Of a stretch of 64,000 nucleotides of DNA, positions 28,256 through 36,648 are shown piece after piece. The stretch's first letter is position 1. Every line of letters starts with the position of its first letter. The translations under genes were made by a program, and so were the position numbers. Under the pieces are notes generated by a model that saw nothing but the letters and a program-made list of their open reading frames with translations, ran no database searches and was not told the origin of the DNA. The stretch is from assembly GCF_000368825.1 (NCBI RefSeq), contig NZ_KB849717.1, positions 520,063-584,062 of the forward strand, in the 5' to 3' direction. The DNA is from Acinetobacter ursingii DSM 16037 = CIP 107286 (GTDB lineage Bacteria; Pseudomonadota; Gammaproteobacteria; Pseudomonadales; Moraxellaceae).

Positions 28256-28738
28256 ATGAACCGAAAATTATTAACAGCGGAAGGCTATCAACGTTTGCAA
28301 GATGAGTTAAATCATCTGGTACGTAAAGAACGACCTGAAATTACTAGTATTGTGTCTTGGGCAGCCAGTCTCGGCGATCGGTCTGAAAACGCAGACTACC
28401 ACTATAATAAAAGAAAGTTAAGAGAAATTGATCGTCGAATCAGATACTTGACCAAACTTTTTGAGATTGCACACAAAGTTGAATATAGTCCCGAACAAGA
28501 CGGTAAAGCATATTTTGGTGCATGGGTGGCGTTAGAAAATGATGACGGAGAAACCATTCAGTTTCGTATTGTCGGCGATGAAGAAATTTATGGTCGCAAA
28601 GATTACATTTCCCTCCAGTCACCTATGGCAAAAGCGTGTTTAGGGAAAAGCATCGATGATGAAGTACAGGTCTTAACCCCCTCTGGCAAGAAAAACTGGT
28701 ATATCATTGGGATCAGTTACTCAAATCCATCTGCATGA
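28256..28738 (+). CDS. greB: Transcript cleavage factor GreB
   Basis: A 160-aa protein close to the E. coli length of 158. The N-terminal coiled coil (residues 8-75) has the acidic tip region in ASLGDRSENADYHYNKRK, which enters the RNA polymerase secondary channel and stimulates cleavage of backtracked RNA. The C-terminal domain is FKBP-like. The ATG at 28256 is five bases after GGAGG, so I prefer it to the ATG at 28244, which lies within that ribosome site. Confidence 0.95.
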   Translation: MNRKLLTAEGYQRLQDELNHLVRKERPEITSIVSWAASLGDRSENADYHYNKRKLREIDRRIRYLTKLFEIAHKVEYSPEQDGKAYFGAWVALENDDGETIQFRIVGDEEIYGRKDYISLQSPMAKACLGKSIDDEVQVLTPSGKKNWYIIGISYSNPSA

Positions 28739-29171
28739 ATCTCATACCAACCTTTAAAAAAAGCCAACTTGTTTTGTTTTGCGCCGACGATGCTCTTTAA
28801 GTGAAATTTCATGATCTCCACCAACTAAAACACAACATTGTCTTTACAAGAATTAGCATTTTATCCGTGATTTCAACATGTAGAAATTATATAAATACAT
28901 CTCTTTTTTAAATCATTAACTTAGCAATTGTTCGGTATGTTTTTTATGCAAAATATTTGACATTTAGATTCAAGGTGATTATTATTCGCCCTGACTTACA
29001 TTTGGTCATTTTTTAAACTATGTAGTATTTCTACATAGTGTCAGTTTTTCCATAGTCATTTTTTGAATGACGTCATGACTGCCCACCCCTCTTGGATTTA
29101 CCAACTTGTTGAAAATCTGGAAGCATTTTGTCTGGATTTTTAGGGCGTAAATTATCTGTAGCGGAGACAAC
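28739..29171. other. Intergenic region between greB and the MltF-like gene
   Basis: A 433-bp AT-rich gap with no supportable ORF. It contains one clear structure, a perfect 9-bp inverted repeat ACTATGTAG-TATTT-CTACATAGT at 29017-29039, followed by a T-rich stretch. This may be a regulator site or a weak terminator. Confidence 0.5.
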
Positions 29172-30284
29172 ATGCACAGTAGTTCAACCACTGGATCGAG
29201 GCTTGGCCTAAATTCACTATTTCCTTCCATCCCATTTAGAGCCTTAGCGCTAAGCACCGCCCTCATTCCTTTTCATAGTATTAATGCGGGTAAAACACAT
29301 CAATATAATGATGTCGTAAATAGCAGTACACTCACCGTTGTCGCAGTTGAATCTCCCACGACTGTATTCAAAGAAGGTCAGTTTTTACATGGTTTTGGTT
29401 ATGACCTTACCAGACAGTATGCAAAAAGTTTAAATGTTAAGCTGAATTTTAAAACTGTGAAAGACAATGCGACCGCCTTAAATATGGTTGCACAAGGCAA
29501 AGCAAACTTTGCCATGACTACTGCAACTTTTAAAACGGTCGAAAATAAGCATTTGATTTCATTTTCAGCCAGTTGCGGTGACGACGCCAATTTGGCCAAA
29601 AATGGTCTAAATACTCAATTGAATTGGGTATTTAAATATGCCGACGATCCACTTTCACAAACGGCCAGTGGATTTATTTGTCAAAGCAAACAAAACGGTA
29701 TTACCGGCCAATTAGCGTCATTTTATAATCGCAACGTGGTCACGCCTGAATCATGGCCCACCATTAAACGTGATTTAGATAATCGCTTACCGATCTATAA
29801 GGCAAGTTTCAAGAAAACTGCTGAAAAGTATGATTTGGATTGGCAACTACTGGCTGCAATTGGTTATCAGGAATCGTATCTGAAACCTAATTCAGTTTCA
29901 CCTACAGGTGTCCGTGGGCTGATGATGCTCACCAACAATACCGCACGGGCCATGGGTGTAACCGATCGTGTTGATCCAGCACAAAGTATTCAGGGTGGTG
30001 CAAAATATTATGATCTGATGCTCAGTCAATATCAGGATATCCCCTACCCAGACCGTAACTGGTATGCCTTAGTGGCTTATAACATGGGGCCAGGGGCCGT
30101 TAGTCAGATCCAGAAGCGTTTACAAAATCAAGGTAAGAACCCAAATAACTGGGTAGTTTTTTATGATTATTTAAATCGTAATAAAGCCAGTAATGGTCGT
30201 TATCGTCAGGCTGTACAGTATGTCACTCGCATTCGAGCCTATGTAGAGCACATTAAAACCAGTGAACGCTGGATTGATGTTTAA
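29172..30284 (+). CDS. MltF-like lytic transglycosylase with a shortened N-terminal domain
   Basis: A 370-aa envelope protein. Residues about 45-190 resemble a family 3 solute-binding domain (VVAVESPTTVFKEGQFLHGFGYDLTRQYAKSL); residues about 215-350 are an SLT lytic transglycosylase domain, with the catalytic Glu in AIGYQESYL and the conserved GVRGLMMLT. It cuts peptidoglycan. E. coli MltF is near 518 aa, so the solute-binding half is reduced by about 100 residues. The start is the ATG after GGAGACAAC. The N-terminal 40 residues are weakly hydrophobic and may be the export signal. Confidence 0.88.
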   Translation: MHSSSTTGSRLGLNSLFPSIPFRALALSTALIPFHSINAGKTHQYNDVVNSSTLTVVAVESPTTVFKEGQFLHGFGYDLTRQYAKSLNVKLNFKTVKDNATALNMVAQGKANFAMTTATFKTVENKHLISFSASCGDDANLAKNGLNTQLNWVFKYADDPLSQTASGFICQSKQNGITGQLASFYNRNVVTPESWPTIKRDLDNRLPIYKASFKKTAEKYDLDWQLLAAIGYQESYLKPNSVSPTGVRGLMMLTNNTARAMGVTDRVDPAQSIQGGAKYYDLMLSQYQDIPYPDRNWYALVAYNMGPGAVSQIQKRLQNQGKNPNNWVVFYDYLNRNKASNGRYRQAVQYVTRIRAYVEHIKTSERWIDV

Positions 30285-30316
30285 TATTTGGATTTATCTT
30301 AAAGTCTGTTGGTGTT

Positions 30317-30352
30317 AAAAAAAGCTTAGTCCAAACAGACTAAGCTTTTTTA
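30317..30352. terminator. Terminator after the MltF-like gene
   Basis: Arms AAAAAAGCTTAGTC and GACTAAGCTTTTTT with a 7-base loop form a perfect 14-bp stem with T tracts on both strands, serving the convergent MltF-like and SCP2 genes. Confidence 0.9.
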
Positions 30353-30362
30353 TACCGCACGA

Positions 30363-30746
30363 TTATGCTGTTTGTTCAAGCACTTTTTTGAACAAAGTTT
30401 TTTGTTCCTGACTCGGTTTAGCAGTCTGCAATGCCATCAATTGAGACATATCACCCTGTACTTTAATTTTACCCGTCATAAATGCCTGCATAGCCGCAGC
30501 CATATCAAACTCTAGAAACACTTTACGAAGAGTTTCAGCATCCATATTCAATGTTGTTTTTGCATTTGATGACAAACCCTTTTGAATTTTTCCGCCATCT
30601 AAAGCTAATTCGGTGTTGCCAGTAGAATCGGTAACAACAAGATTAATTGCCAAATTCGCCAATGCTGGTGGTAAATTTAAGTCACCTGCCTCAGCAGTTA
30701 ATTGGTCGACAGTAGAAAACCAGTCATCAGTTAAAAATGCAGGCAT
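30363..30746 (-). CDS. SCP2 sterol-binding domain protein
   Basis: A 127-aa single-domain protein of the SCP2 fold. The stretch TLRKVFLEFDMAAAMQAFMTGKIKVQGDMSQLMAL is characteristic of the family's hydrophobic lipid-binding cavity. Bacterial members bind fatty acyl groups or other lipids; the precise role is unknown. It is a single gene, convergent with the MltF-like gene and followed by ttcA in the same direction upstream. Confidence 0.88.
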   Translation of the reverse strand: MPAFLTDDWFSTVDQLTAEAGDLNLPPALANLAINLVVTDSTGNTELALDGGKIQKGLSSNAKTTLNMDAETLRKVFLEFDMAAAMQAFMTGKIKVQGDMSQLMALQTAKPSQEQKTLFKKVLEQTA

Positions 30747-30921
30747 GTTTTTTCCTCAAATATATTTGTTCAATTCCTTGTGTTGACTAAATCAAGCATA
30801 GACAACATCATTTTGAAGCAATTTGCTTGTGCATTGTTATAGCACGTTCTTTTTATTTTGAGCTAACCTTTTTTGTACGCACCATTCATTTCTGATTATT
30901 TTCAAACTCATTGTGTAAAAA

Positions 30922-30951
30922 AAATGCTAACTTATAAGTAAGTTAGCATTT
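30922..30951 (-). terminator. Terminator after ttcA
   Basis: A perfect 13-bp stem, AAATGCTAACTTA and TAAGTTAGCATTT, with a 4-base loop, lies just past the ttcA stop on the minus strand and is followed by a T-rich run there. Confidence 0.85.
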
Positions 30952-30958
30952 AAATCGC

Positions 30959-31870
30959 TTATTCGGCAGCAAAACTCAGATTAACAACATCCAGTTTTTT
31001 CTTGATTTCTTCAGGGTCTTTAAAATCCAATTCACGTTGTGAATCAAGTACTTCAAAATCAAACAATTCACGATCTGCCAATTGTGATGGTGAGACATTT
31101 TGCAAAGCACCAAAGATACTGTGTAGGCGTTTTGGATACTGTTTGTCCCATTCACGTAACATGTCGTTCAACATGGCACGTTGCAGGTTTTCCTGAGAAC
31201 CACACAAATTACATGGGATAATTGGGAACTGACGCATTTCGGCATATTTGATGATGTCTTTTTCTTCAACATAGGCCAAAGGACGAATCAAAATATTCTT
31301 TTTATCTGAAGATAAAAGTTTGGGTGGCATCGCCTTCAGACTACCGCCATGAAACAGGTTTAAAAAGAAAGTCGCAATAATATCATCACGATGATGTCCA
31401 AGCGCGACTTTGGTCGCCCCAATTTCCTGAGCAAAACCATAAAGCGAACCACGACGTAACCGTGAGCAAACGGCACAATAGGTTTTACCCTCAGGGGTTA
31501 AACGCTTGGTAATGGTATAGGTGTCTTTTTCCAAAATGTAATAGGGAATATGATTTTCTTCCATATAACGTGGCAAAACATCTTCTGGAAAACCCGGCTG
31601 TTTCTGGTCCAAATTTACTGCAACGATATCAAAATTAATCGGCGCGATACGTTTAAACTGCAATAAAATATCCAGCAAAGTGTAGCTGTCTTTGCCACCA
31701 GACACACACACCATGACTTTATCGCCATCCTCAATCATCTTAAAGTCACGAATCGCATGACCGACCTGACGGCGGAGCTTTTTGAGCAAACGATAATATG
31801 CTGAACTGGTTGGCAGCTCAGGTTTAAAATTAAATCCCTGATCGGACTCAACTGGCGAGTACATAGACAC
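30959..31870 (-). CDS. ttcA: tRNA 2-thiocytidine synthetase TtcA
   Basis: A 303-aa cytoplasmic enzyme that thiolates cytidine 32 of several tRNAs using ATP and a [4Fe-4S] cluster. The PP-loop SGGKDS is near residue 60. Cluster cysteines are in [10 protein letters not shown] near 135 and in PCNLCGSQ near 222. The length and motif order match the family. A second ATG two codons in is equally possible. Sulfur comes from cysteine desulfurases. Confidence 0.96.
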   Translation of the reverse strand: MSMYSPVESDQGFNFKPELPTSSAYYRLLKKLRRQVGHAIRDFKMIEDGDKVMVCVSGGKDSYTLLDILLQFKRIAPINFDIVAVNLDQKQPGFPEDVLPRYMEENHIPYYILEKDTYTITKRLTPEGKTYCAVCSRLRRGSLYGFAQEIGATKVALGHHRDDIIATFFLNLFHGGSLKAMPPKLLSSDKKNILIRPLAYVEEKDIIKYAEMRQFPIIPCNLCGSQENLQRAMLNDMLREWDKQYPKRLHSIFGALQNVSPSQLADRELFDFEVLDSQRELDFKDPEEIKKKLDVVNLSFAAE

Positions 31871-32370
31871 ACGTTACCATAAGAAAAATACCGCATAATT
31901 TTATCCGATTCATCCATGAAGCGCACCTAAAGAATTTTAATTTCTCTGCTTTGTCATTTTTAAGATTTATACTGGTGAGCTTTAAAGAAAAAATTAAGCC
32001 TGATTGAGTAAGATTTGGTCAAGATGCTTATATTTTGGACTTTTCCACAGTTTTCCACAAAACCTGTGGATAAAATTGTGGATTTCTTTAGGCTTGACAA
32101 AGTATTGTGATGTGAAAATAAGGCTTTTGTTTAAATTGATCATTTTTTAATCAATTATTTTTATTTATATTTTTCAACAATTTAATCATGTCAAGCAGAC
32201 TTTTCTAAAATATTTTTTAATTTTTTTTTGATGAAGATTCAGACAAAAAAACTTGATTTTATTTGTCAAACAGCTTTAAAAAAAACTAACATCAAATCTA
32301 GCCAATTTACTTTTTTTTGTTAAACTAGATTACGTGACGTTACACATTTTGATACAGCGAATAATATACA
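31871..32370. other. AT-rich divergent region with DnaA-box cluster
   Basis: A 500-bp gap between divergent ttcA and a lytic transglycosylase gene. It has no supportable ORF. It holds four DnaA-box-like 9-mers at 32041-32085 and then about 200 bp of extreme A/T content with long T and A runs up to 32340. Confidence 0.7.
32041..32085. promoter_or_regulatory. Cluster of DnaA-box-like sites
   Basis: TTTTCCACA occurs at 32041-32049 and 32051-32059. TGTGGATAA at 32065-32073 is the reverse complement of the consensus box TTATCCACA, and TGTGGATTT lies at 32077-32085. Four boxes in 45 bp, in two facing pairs, are unlikely by chance. dnaA, dnaN and rpmH are not nearby, so this is probably not the main origin; DnaA titration or DnaA control of the flanking genes is possible. 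Confidence 0.65.
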
Positions 32371-33228
32371 ATGAAAAAGAGTGTGCATTTTTCTTTACAT
32401 TTTATTTTGGGGGCAGTCGTTACAGCCATAATGACTGTAGCTACGCATGCTGGACAAATTTACATTTATAAGGATCGAGAGGGCGGCACCTTACTGACCA
32501 ATCGAAAAAGTTCGGATCGCTCACTGACAAAAATTAAAGCCACGTATTATCCAGACAGTAATATTCATTCTTATCGCAACTGGGGCAACTCTGAAGCCGC
32601 CGTTTTACCAAGCTATAGTAAAAATAAGAATGCATTTGATCAAATTATTCGTCAGGCGGCTCAACAGCATGGTATTTCTGAAGGTTTGATTAAAGCCGTC
32701 ATGCATACTGAGTCGGGTTTTAATACCAATGCCCGCTCGCCTGTAGGTGCACAAGGTTTAATGCAACTGATGCCTGCGACAGCGAAGCGTTTTAATGTGT
32801 CTAATGTTTATGATCCCTACGAAAATATTTTTGGCGGCGCCAAATATTTAAGCTGGTTGCTGAAACGCTTTAATGGTAATACTCAACTCGCATTGGCTGC
32901 GTATAATGCAGGCGAAGGTAATGTCGATAAATATGGTGGCATTCCCCCTTTTCGTGAAACACAAGACTATGTGCACCGTGTGACCAGTCGCTTTAACAAT
33001 CTTTACGCCTCAGGGGTGAGTAATAGTTCGACGACCACACCAGCGCCTCAAATTATCGCCCAGTCTGCCAATTATAGCTCGGCGACAGCCGCTAATCCGC
33101 GTACCGATAACCCAACTAAATATAGTCGTCAGGTTATTTCTGTGTCGAATAACAGTTTTACCGATGCGCCAGGTACCTATGTGACTGATAATGCGACAGC
33201 ATCTGCCAGAATTCATATTTCAAATTAG
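32371..33228 (+). CDS. Lytic transglycosylase, SLT family
   Basis: A 285-aa exported muramidase. It has a signal peptide (to about MTVATHAG), a short DUF4124-like start (QIYIYKDREGGTLLTN) and an SLT domain at about 90-200 with the catalytic Glu in VMHTESGFN, then GAQGLMQLMPATA and ALAAYNAGEGNV. The C-terminal 70 residues are serine/threonine-rich and low complexity. It cleaves the peptidoglycan glycan strand to 1,6-anhydro ends. It is upstream of htpX with a 149-bp gap. Confidence 0.92.
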   Translation: MKKSVHFSLHFILGAVVTAIMTVATHAGQIYIYKDREGGTLLTNRKSSDRSLTKIKATYYPDSNIHSYRNWGNSEAAVLPSYSKNKNAFDQIIRQAAQQHGISEGLIKAVMHTESGFNTNARSPVGAQGLMQLMPATAKRFNVSNVYDPYENIFGGAKYLSWLLKRFNGNTQLALAAYNAGEGNVDKYGGIPPFRETQDYVHRVTSRFNNLYASGVSNSSTTTPAPQIIAQSANYSSATAANPRTDNPTKYSRQVISVSNNSFTDAPGTYVTDNATASARIHISN

Positions 33229-33377
33229 AGAGTTAGACTACATACAATAGTTAACTTAAAAACTCCTTAAATAAAATAATAGGTCTTGAATTTTTAAGAA
33301 AAGCCCCTCATATTTAGCCTAATGATTTTAGGATCATGCTGTATTTTATTTTAATACCCTAAAAGAGGATTTACTCA

Positions 33378-34283
33378 ATGATGCGGATTGGTTTGTTTTT
33401 GCTAACCAACCTCGCGGTACTGGTTGTAGCTGGCATTATTTTGTCACTCTTCGGTGTCGGTAGTTACCATGGCGCGGGTGGCTTAAATCTAGGCAACCTC
33501 TTGGTCATCTGTTTTGTGTTTGGTATGGTTGGCTCTCTCGTTTCACTGTTCATGTCTAAATGGATGGCGAAAAAAACCACAGGCACAGAATTGATCGATC
33601 CGAATGCTCCACGTAATCAGGCGGAAGCATGGTTATTGCAAACTGTTGCAGAACTTTCGCAACGTGCAGGCATTCAAATGCCCGAAGTGGGAATTTTCCC
33701 CTCTTACCAGTCCAATGCATTTGCAACCGGCTGGAACAAAAACGATGCGCTTGTATCTGTGTCAAGTGGTCTGCTTGAGCGGATGAATAAAGACGAATTA
33801 CGTGCAGTACTGGCACATGAGATTGGTCACGTTGCCAATGGTGATATGGTCACGCTTGCTCTGATTCAAGGTGTCGTCAACGCCTTCGTGATGTTCTTTG
33901 CGCGCGTGATTGGTGATTTTATCGATCGTAACGTATTTGGTCGCCAAGACGGCGAAGCGCCAGGCATGGGTTATTTTGTCGTGACCATTGTACTGGATAT
34001 CGTGTTTGGTATTTTGGCTTCAACGATTGTGCTATGGTTTTCACGCCAACGCGAATACCGTGCCGATGAAGCAGGTGCACGTTTAGCCGGTAAACAAGCC
34101 ATGATCTCTGCATTGTTACGCCTACAAGCTGAATCTGAACTGCCTGATCAAATGCCAAAAGAAATGAAAGCATTTGCGATTGCTGAAGGTAAAGAACAAG
34201 GCTTTAGTTTAGCCGCATTGTTTCATACTCATCCGAGCATTGAACAACGTGTTGCTGCGTTGCAACAGTTAAATTGTCCATAA
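33378..34283 (+). CDS. htpX: Membrane zinc protease HtpX
   Basis: A 301-aa M48 metalloprotease that degrades misfolded inner-membrane proteins. It has two N-terminal helices, the zinc motif HEIGH in [14 protein letters not shown] near residue 142, two further helices and the third ligand Glu in [10 protein letters not shown]. Length matches E. coli HtpX (293). Two ATG codons in a row follow a GAGG site. Family members are often heat- or Cpx-regulated; I see no clear sigma-32 box here. Confidence 0.96.
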   Translation: MMRIGLFLLTNLAVLVVAGIILSLFGVGSYHGAGGLNLGNLLVICFVFGMVGSLVSLFMSKWMAKKTTGTELIDPNAPRNQAEAWLLQTVAELSQRAGIQMPEVGIFPSYQSNAFATGWNKNDALVSVSSGLLERMNKDELRAVLAHEIGHVANGDMVTLALIQGVVNAFVMFFARVIGDFIDRNVFGRQDGEAPGMGYFVVTIVLDIVFGILASTIVLWFSRQREYRADEAGARLAGKQAMISALLRLQAESELPDQMPKEMKAFAIAEGKEQGFSLAALFHTHPSIEQRVAALQQLNCP

Positions 34284-34298
34284 GTTAATGAAGCAATG

Positions 34299-34335
34299 AA
34301 AAAAATGCCAGTCCTGATTGACTGGCATTTTTTAT
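34299..34335. terminator. Terminator after htpX
   Basis: Arms AAAAATGCCAGTC and GACTGGCATTTTT with a 6-base loop, followed by TTATT on the plus strand. It also serves the convergent DUF4112 gene. Confidence 0.9.
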
Positions 34336-34349
34336 TGATGGGATCACAA

Positions 34350-34928
34350 TCACTGACGACTTTGATACAGTGACCAAAGATAATGCGTTCCCATCCACAG
34401 ACCGGCGACTAAGAATATTAGAAAAATCAATCCAATCAAATCTGGTAAATGCAACCAAATCCAGCTCACCACAGGATTTCGCCAAAATGCAGACTGTTGC
34501 TGTTTTCTTTCCAGCGCTTCATGCAGATACGGGTGTATCAGATGTGATTGACTTTGAATTTGATATTCTTCACGAATATGTTCATGTACGATATCCAGCG
34601 CCTTGCGACTCGGGCGAATAAAAATATCAAATAATGTTCCTGCAACTGGAATACAGCCTACCACCGCATCCATCGCAGCCAGTTTTATTACTGGATTCAA
34701 CTTATGTTGCGGTACGCCAATTTGCCTGGCTTTGTAAATGGCATAACAAGTCAACGCAAATCCTGCTGCATCGCCAGCAAAAGGAATTGTACTTAAGGCG
34801 GCATCTGCTCCTACGCCTTGCTTGGTAAAAGGAATACGCACCACGCTATCCATCATATTGGCGAACTTGGCCAAATCGCGCTCTAGCTTAATGACTTCGT
34901 GTTCTGTTAATTTTTTTTGTTCCGTCAT
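34350..34928 (-). CDS. DUF4112 family membrane protein
   Basis: A 192-aa protein. The conserved core (STIPFAGDAAGFALTCYAIYKARQIGVP...AAMDAVVGCIPVAGTLFDIFIRPSRKA) is that of DUF4112, which carries two short hydrophobic segments with GD/GCIP motifs. A strong transmembrane helix follows at the C terminus (LIGLIFLIFLVAGLWMG). The function of the family is unknown. Single gene, convergent with htpX. Confidence 0.88.
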   Translation of the reverse strand: MTEQKKLTEHEVIKLERDLAKFANMMDSVVRIPFTKQGVGADAALSTIPFAGDAAGFALTCYAIYKARQIGVPQHKLNPVIKLAAMDAVVGCIPVAGTLFDIFIRPSRKALDIVHEHIREEYQIQSQSHLIHPYLHEALERKQQQSAFWRNPVVSWIWLHLPDLIGLIFLIFLVAGLWMGTHYLWSLYQSRQ

Positions 34929-35059
34929 AAAAACTCTAAATCAAATGGATTGAAGTAGTTTAATGCATTCCAGTATTTTTGTTCTGACTTTCATCAAGGG
35001 TCTGGTGATCTTTCACAGATATTACAACTAGGAATGAAATGTCAGTAGATCGTAATTCT

Positions 35060-36409
35060 CTAGATGTTCACTTGATTCAACAACTGAGCAGCAATAAATA
35101 AATAAATGATCACTCCTGTTGCATCACAAATCGAAGTGACTAATGGAGCTGATGCACTAGCAGGGTCTAAACCGAGTTTATCTAAAATAAAAGGCAAACT
35201 CATTCCAATGATACTACCAATCAAGACAATGCCGATCATGCTTAAAATGAGCACTAATGCGACCATCGCATCGCCACGAATATAGCCTAATATTGCGACT
35301 GCAATGGCCATGGTAATTCCTAACCCTAAGGCGACCAGACATTCTCGACCAAGCAATTTAAACCAGTCTTTCATGACCACGTCACCCGTGGCTAAAGCAC
35401 GAACCATCAAAGTGGCCGATTGCGAGCCTGCATTTCCTCCACTTCCAACCAATAATGGCAAGAAAAAAACCAATACAATATTAGATTGAATCACCGATTC
35501 AAAATGTGAAATCCCTAAGCCTGATAACAAACTGCCAAAGACCAGAATCACCAGCCAAAATACTCTTTTACGATAAAGTAAGAAAAGCGATGCTTCCTTG
35601 ATATTTAAACTGGGTGCTGAAGCCTCTACCCCACCCACTTTTAAAAAGTCCTCATTGGCTTCTTCACTGGCGACATCCATGGCATCGTCATAAGTTACAA
35701 TACCCAACAAAGTCCCTTGATGGTCAATCACTGGAAGTGCAATTAAGTCATAATGCGCGATTTTCTTAGCAACTTCATCTTGATCATCATCCACATAGGC
35801 ACTAACCACATCAGTATTCATTAACTCTCGAATCAACTGTTGTAAGGGCGCTAAAACCAGTTCATGCAATGACACTACCCCGATCAGATGACGTTTTTCA
35901 TCAATAATATAAGATTCATAAATGGTTTCCGCATCAGGTGCCTGTAACCTGATCGTCTGCATCGCCTCTGCAACAGTCATGTCCTGATTTAGCGTGACAT
36001 ATTCTGATGTCATGATTGCGCCAGCGGTTTCCTCCTGATAAGTCGAAAGACGGCGTATATCTTCGCGTTGTGCTTGAGCCAACGCGGGCAGTAAAGCTTG
36101 TTGTTCTTGAGAATCCAGACGTTTGAATAAATCGGTACGCTTATCTGAGGGCATTTCAGAGACGATTTCAGCTAAACTCGCTCGTGAAAACTCATGTACC
36201 AACTTGGCTTGATAAGCAGGATCAATTTTGGCAAAGATTTTCGCACGGCGCGGTAAGTGTTCCAAAAGCTGACAACTGAATTGTGCTGGCATGTGTTCTA
36301 ACACTTCGGCAATATCTGCCTTTTTCATGCCCGCAACCAATGTAATAGCTCGCTCAATATCAAATTGAGTCATCGCTTCATAGACTTGAGACAAAAGCGC
36401 AGCATTCAT
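35060..36409 (-). CDS. mgtE: Magnesium transporter MgtE
   Basis: A 449-aa magnesium channel. The N-terminal helical domain (about 1-125) is the Mg2+-sensing superhelix. A CBS pair at about 130-255 follows, with MTSEYVTLNQDMTVAEAM as the first CBS strand. The C-terminal five-helix pore begins near 280, and GSGGNAGSQSATLMVRALATGD, split here by the text limit, is the family pore signature. Low cytosolic Mg2+ opens the channel. I saw no Mg2+ riboswitch upstream. Confidence 0.95.
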   Translation of the reverse strand: MNAALLSQVYEAMTQFDIERAITLVAGMKKADIAEVLEHMPAQFSCQLLEHLPRRAKIFAKIDPAYQAKLVHEFSRASLAEIVSEMPSDKRTDLFKRLDSQEQQALLPALAQAQREDIRRLSTYQEETAGAIMTSEYVTLNQDMTVAEAMQTIRLQAPDAETIYESYIIDEKRHLIGVVSLHELVLAPLQQLIRELMNTDVVSAYVDDDQDEVAKKIAHYDLIALPVIDHQGTLLGIVTYDDAMDVASEEANEDFLKVGGVEASAPSLNIKEASLFLLYRKRVFWLVILVFGSLLSGLGISHFESVIQSNIVLVFFLPLLVGSGGNAGSQSATLMVRALATGDVVMKDWFKLLGRECLVALGLGITMAIAVAILGYIRGDAMVALVLILSMIGIVLIGSIIGMSLPFILDKLGLDPASASAPLVTSICDATGVIIYLFIAAQLLNQVNI

Positions 36410-36568
36410 GATCGACCCTCAAAAACTGAAGCAGTGCTTCAAACTTCATCTGTTTATGCTTATAAAGTATGCCTAGACACGAATAAAAATTAGACTATTC
36501 TGTCTGACTTAATTTTATTTTTTACCTGAATTAATCGATCGAATACATATCAAAAAGGTAACGATGAC

Positions 36569-36615
36569 TTGAACGGCTATCAAATTTTCAATCAAGATTC
36601 AGCCGTTCAATTTTT
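36569..36615. terminator. Hairpin between the RND gene and mgtE
   Basis: Arms TTGAACGGCT (36569-36578) and AGCCGTTCAA (36601-36610) are perfect over 10 bp with a 22-base loop. The T tract is on the plus strand, but the RND gene ends just upstream on the minus strand, so its role as that gene's terminator is only moderately supported. Confidence 0.5.
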
Positions 36616-36648
36616 GGTTTTGTTTTTCATCAGATAATCTTTTTGATT

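Noticed and set aside
32041-32340. Main chromosomal origin oriC
   Set aside because: Despite DnaA boxes and AT-rich DNA, dnaA, dnaN, rpmH and gidA-type neighbours are absent.
36410-36648. Mg2+ riboswitch upstream of mgtE
   Set aside because: The region upstream of mgtE shows only a simple hairpin near 36569-36610; I could not find the multi-helix core of M-box RNAs.
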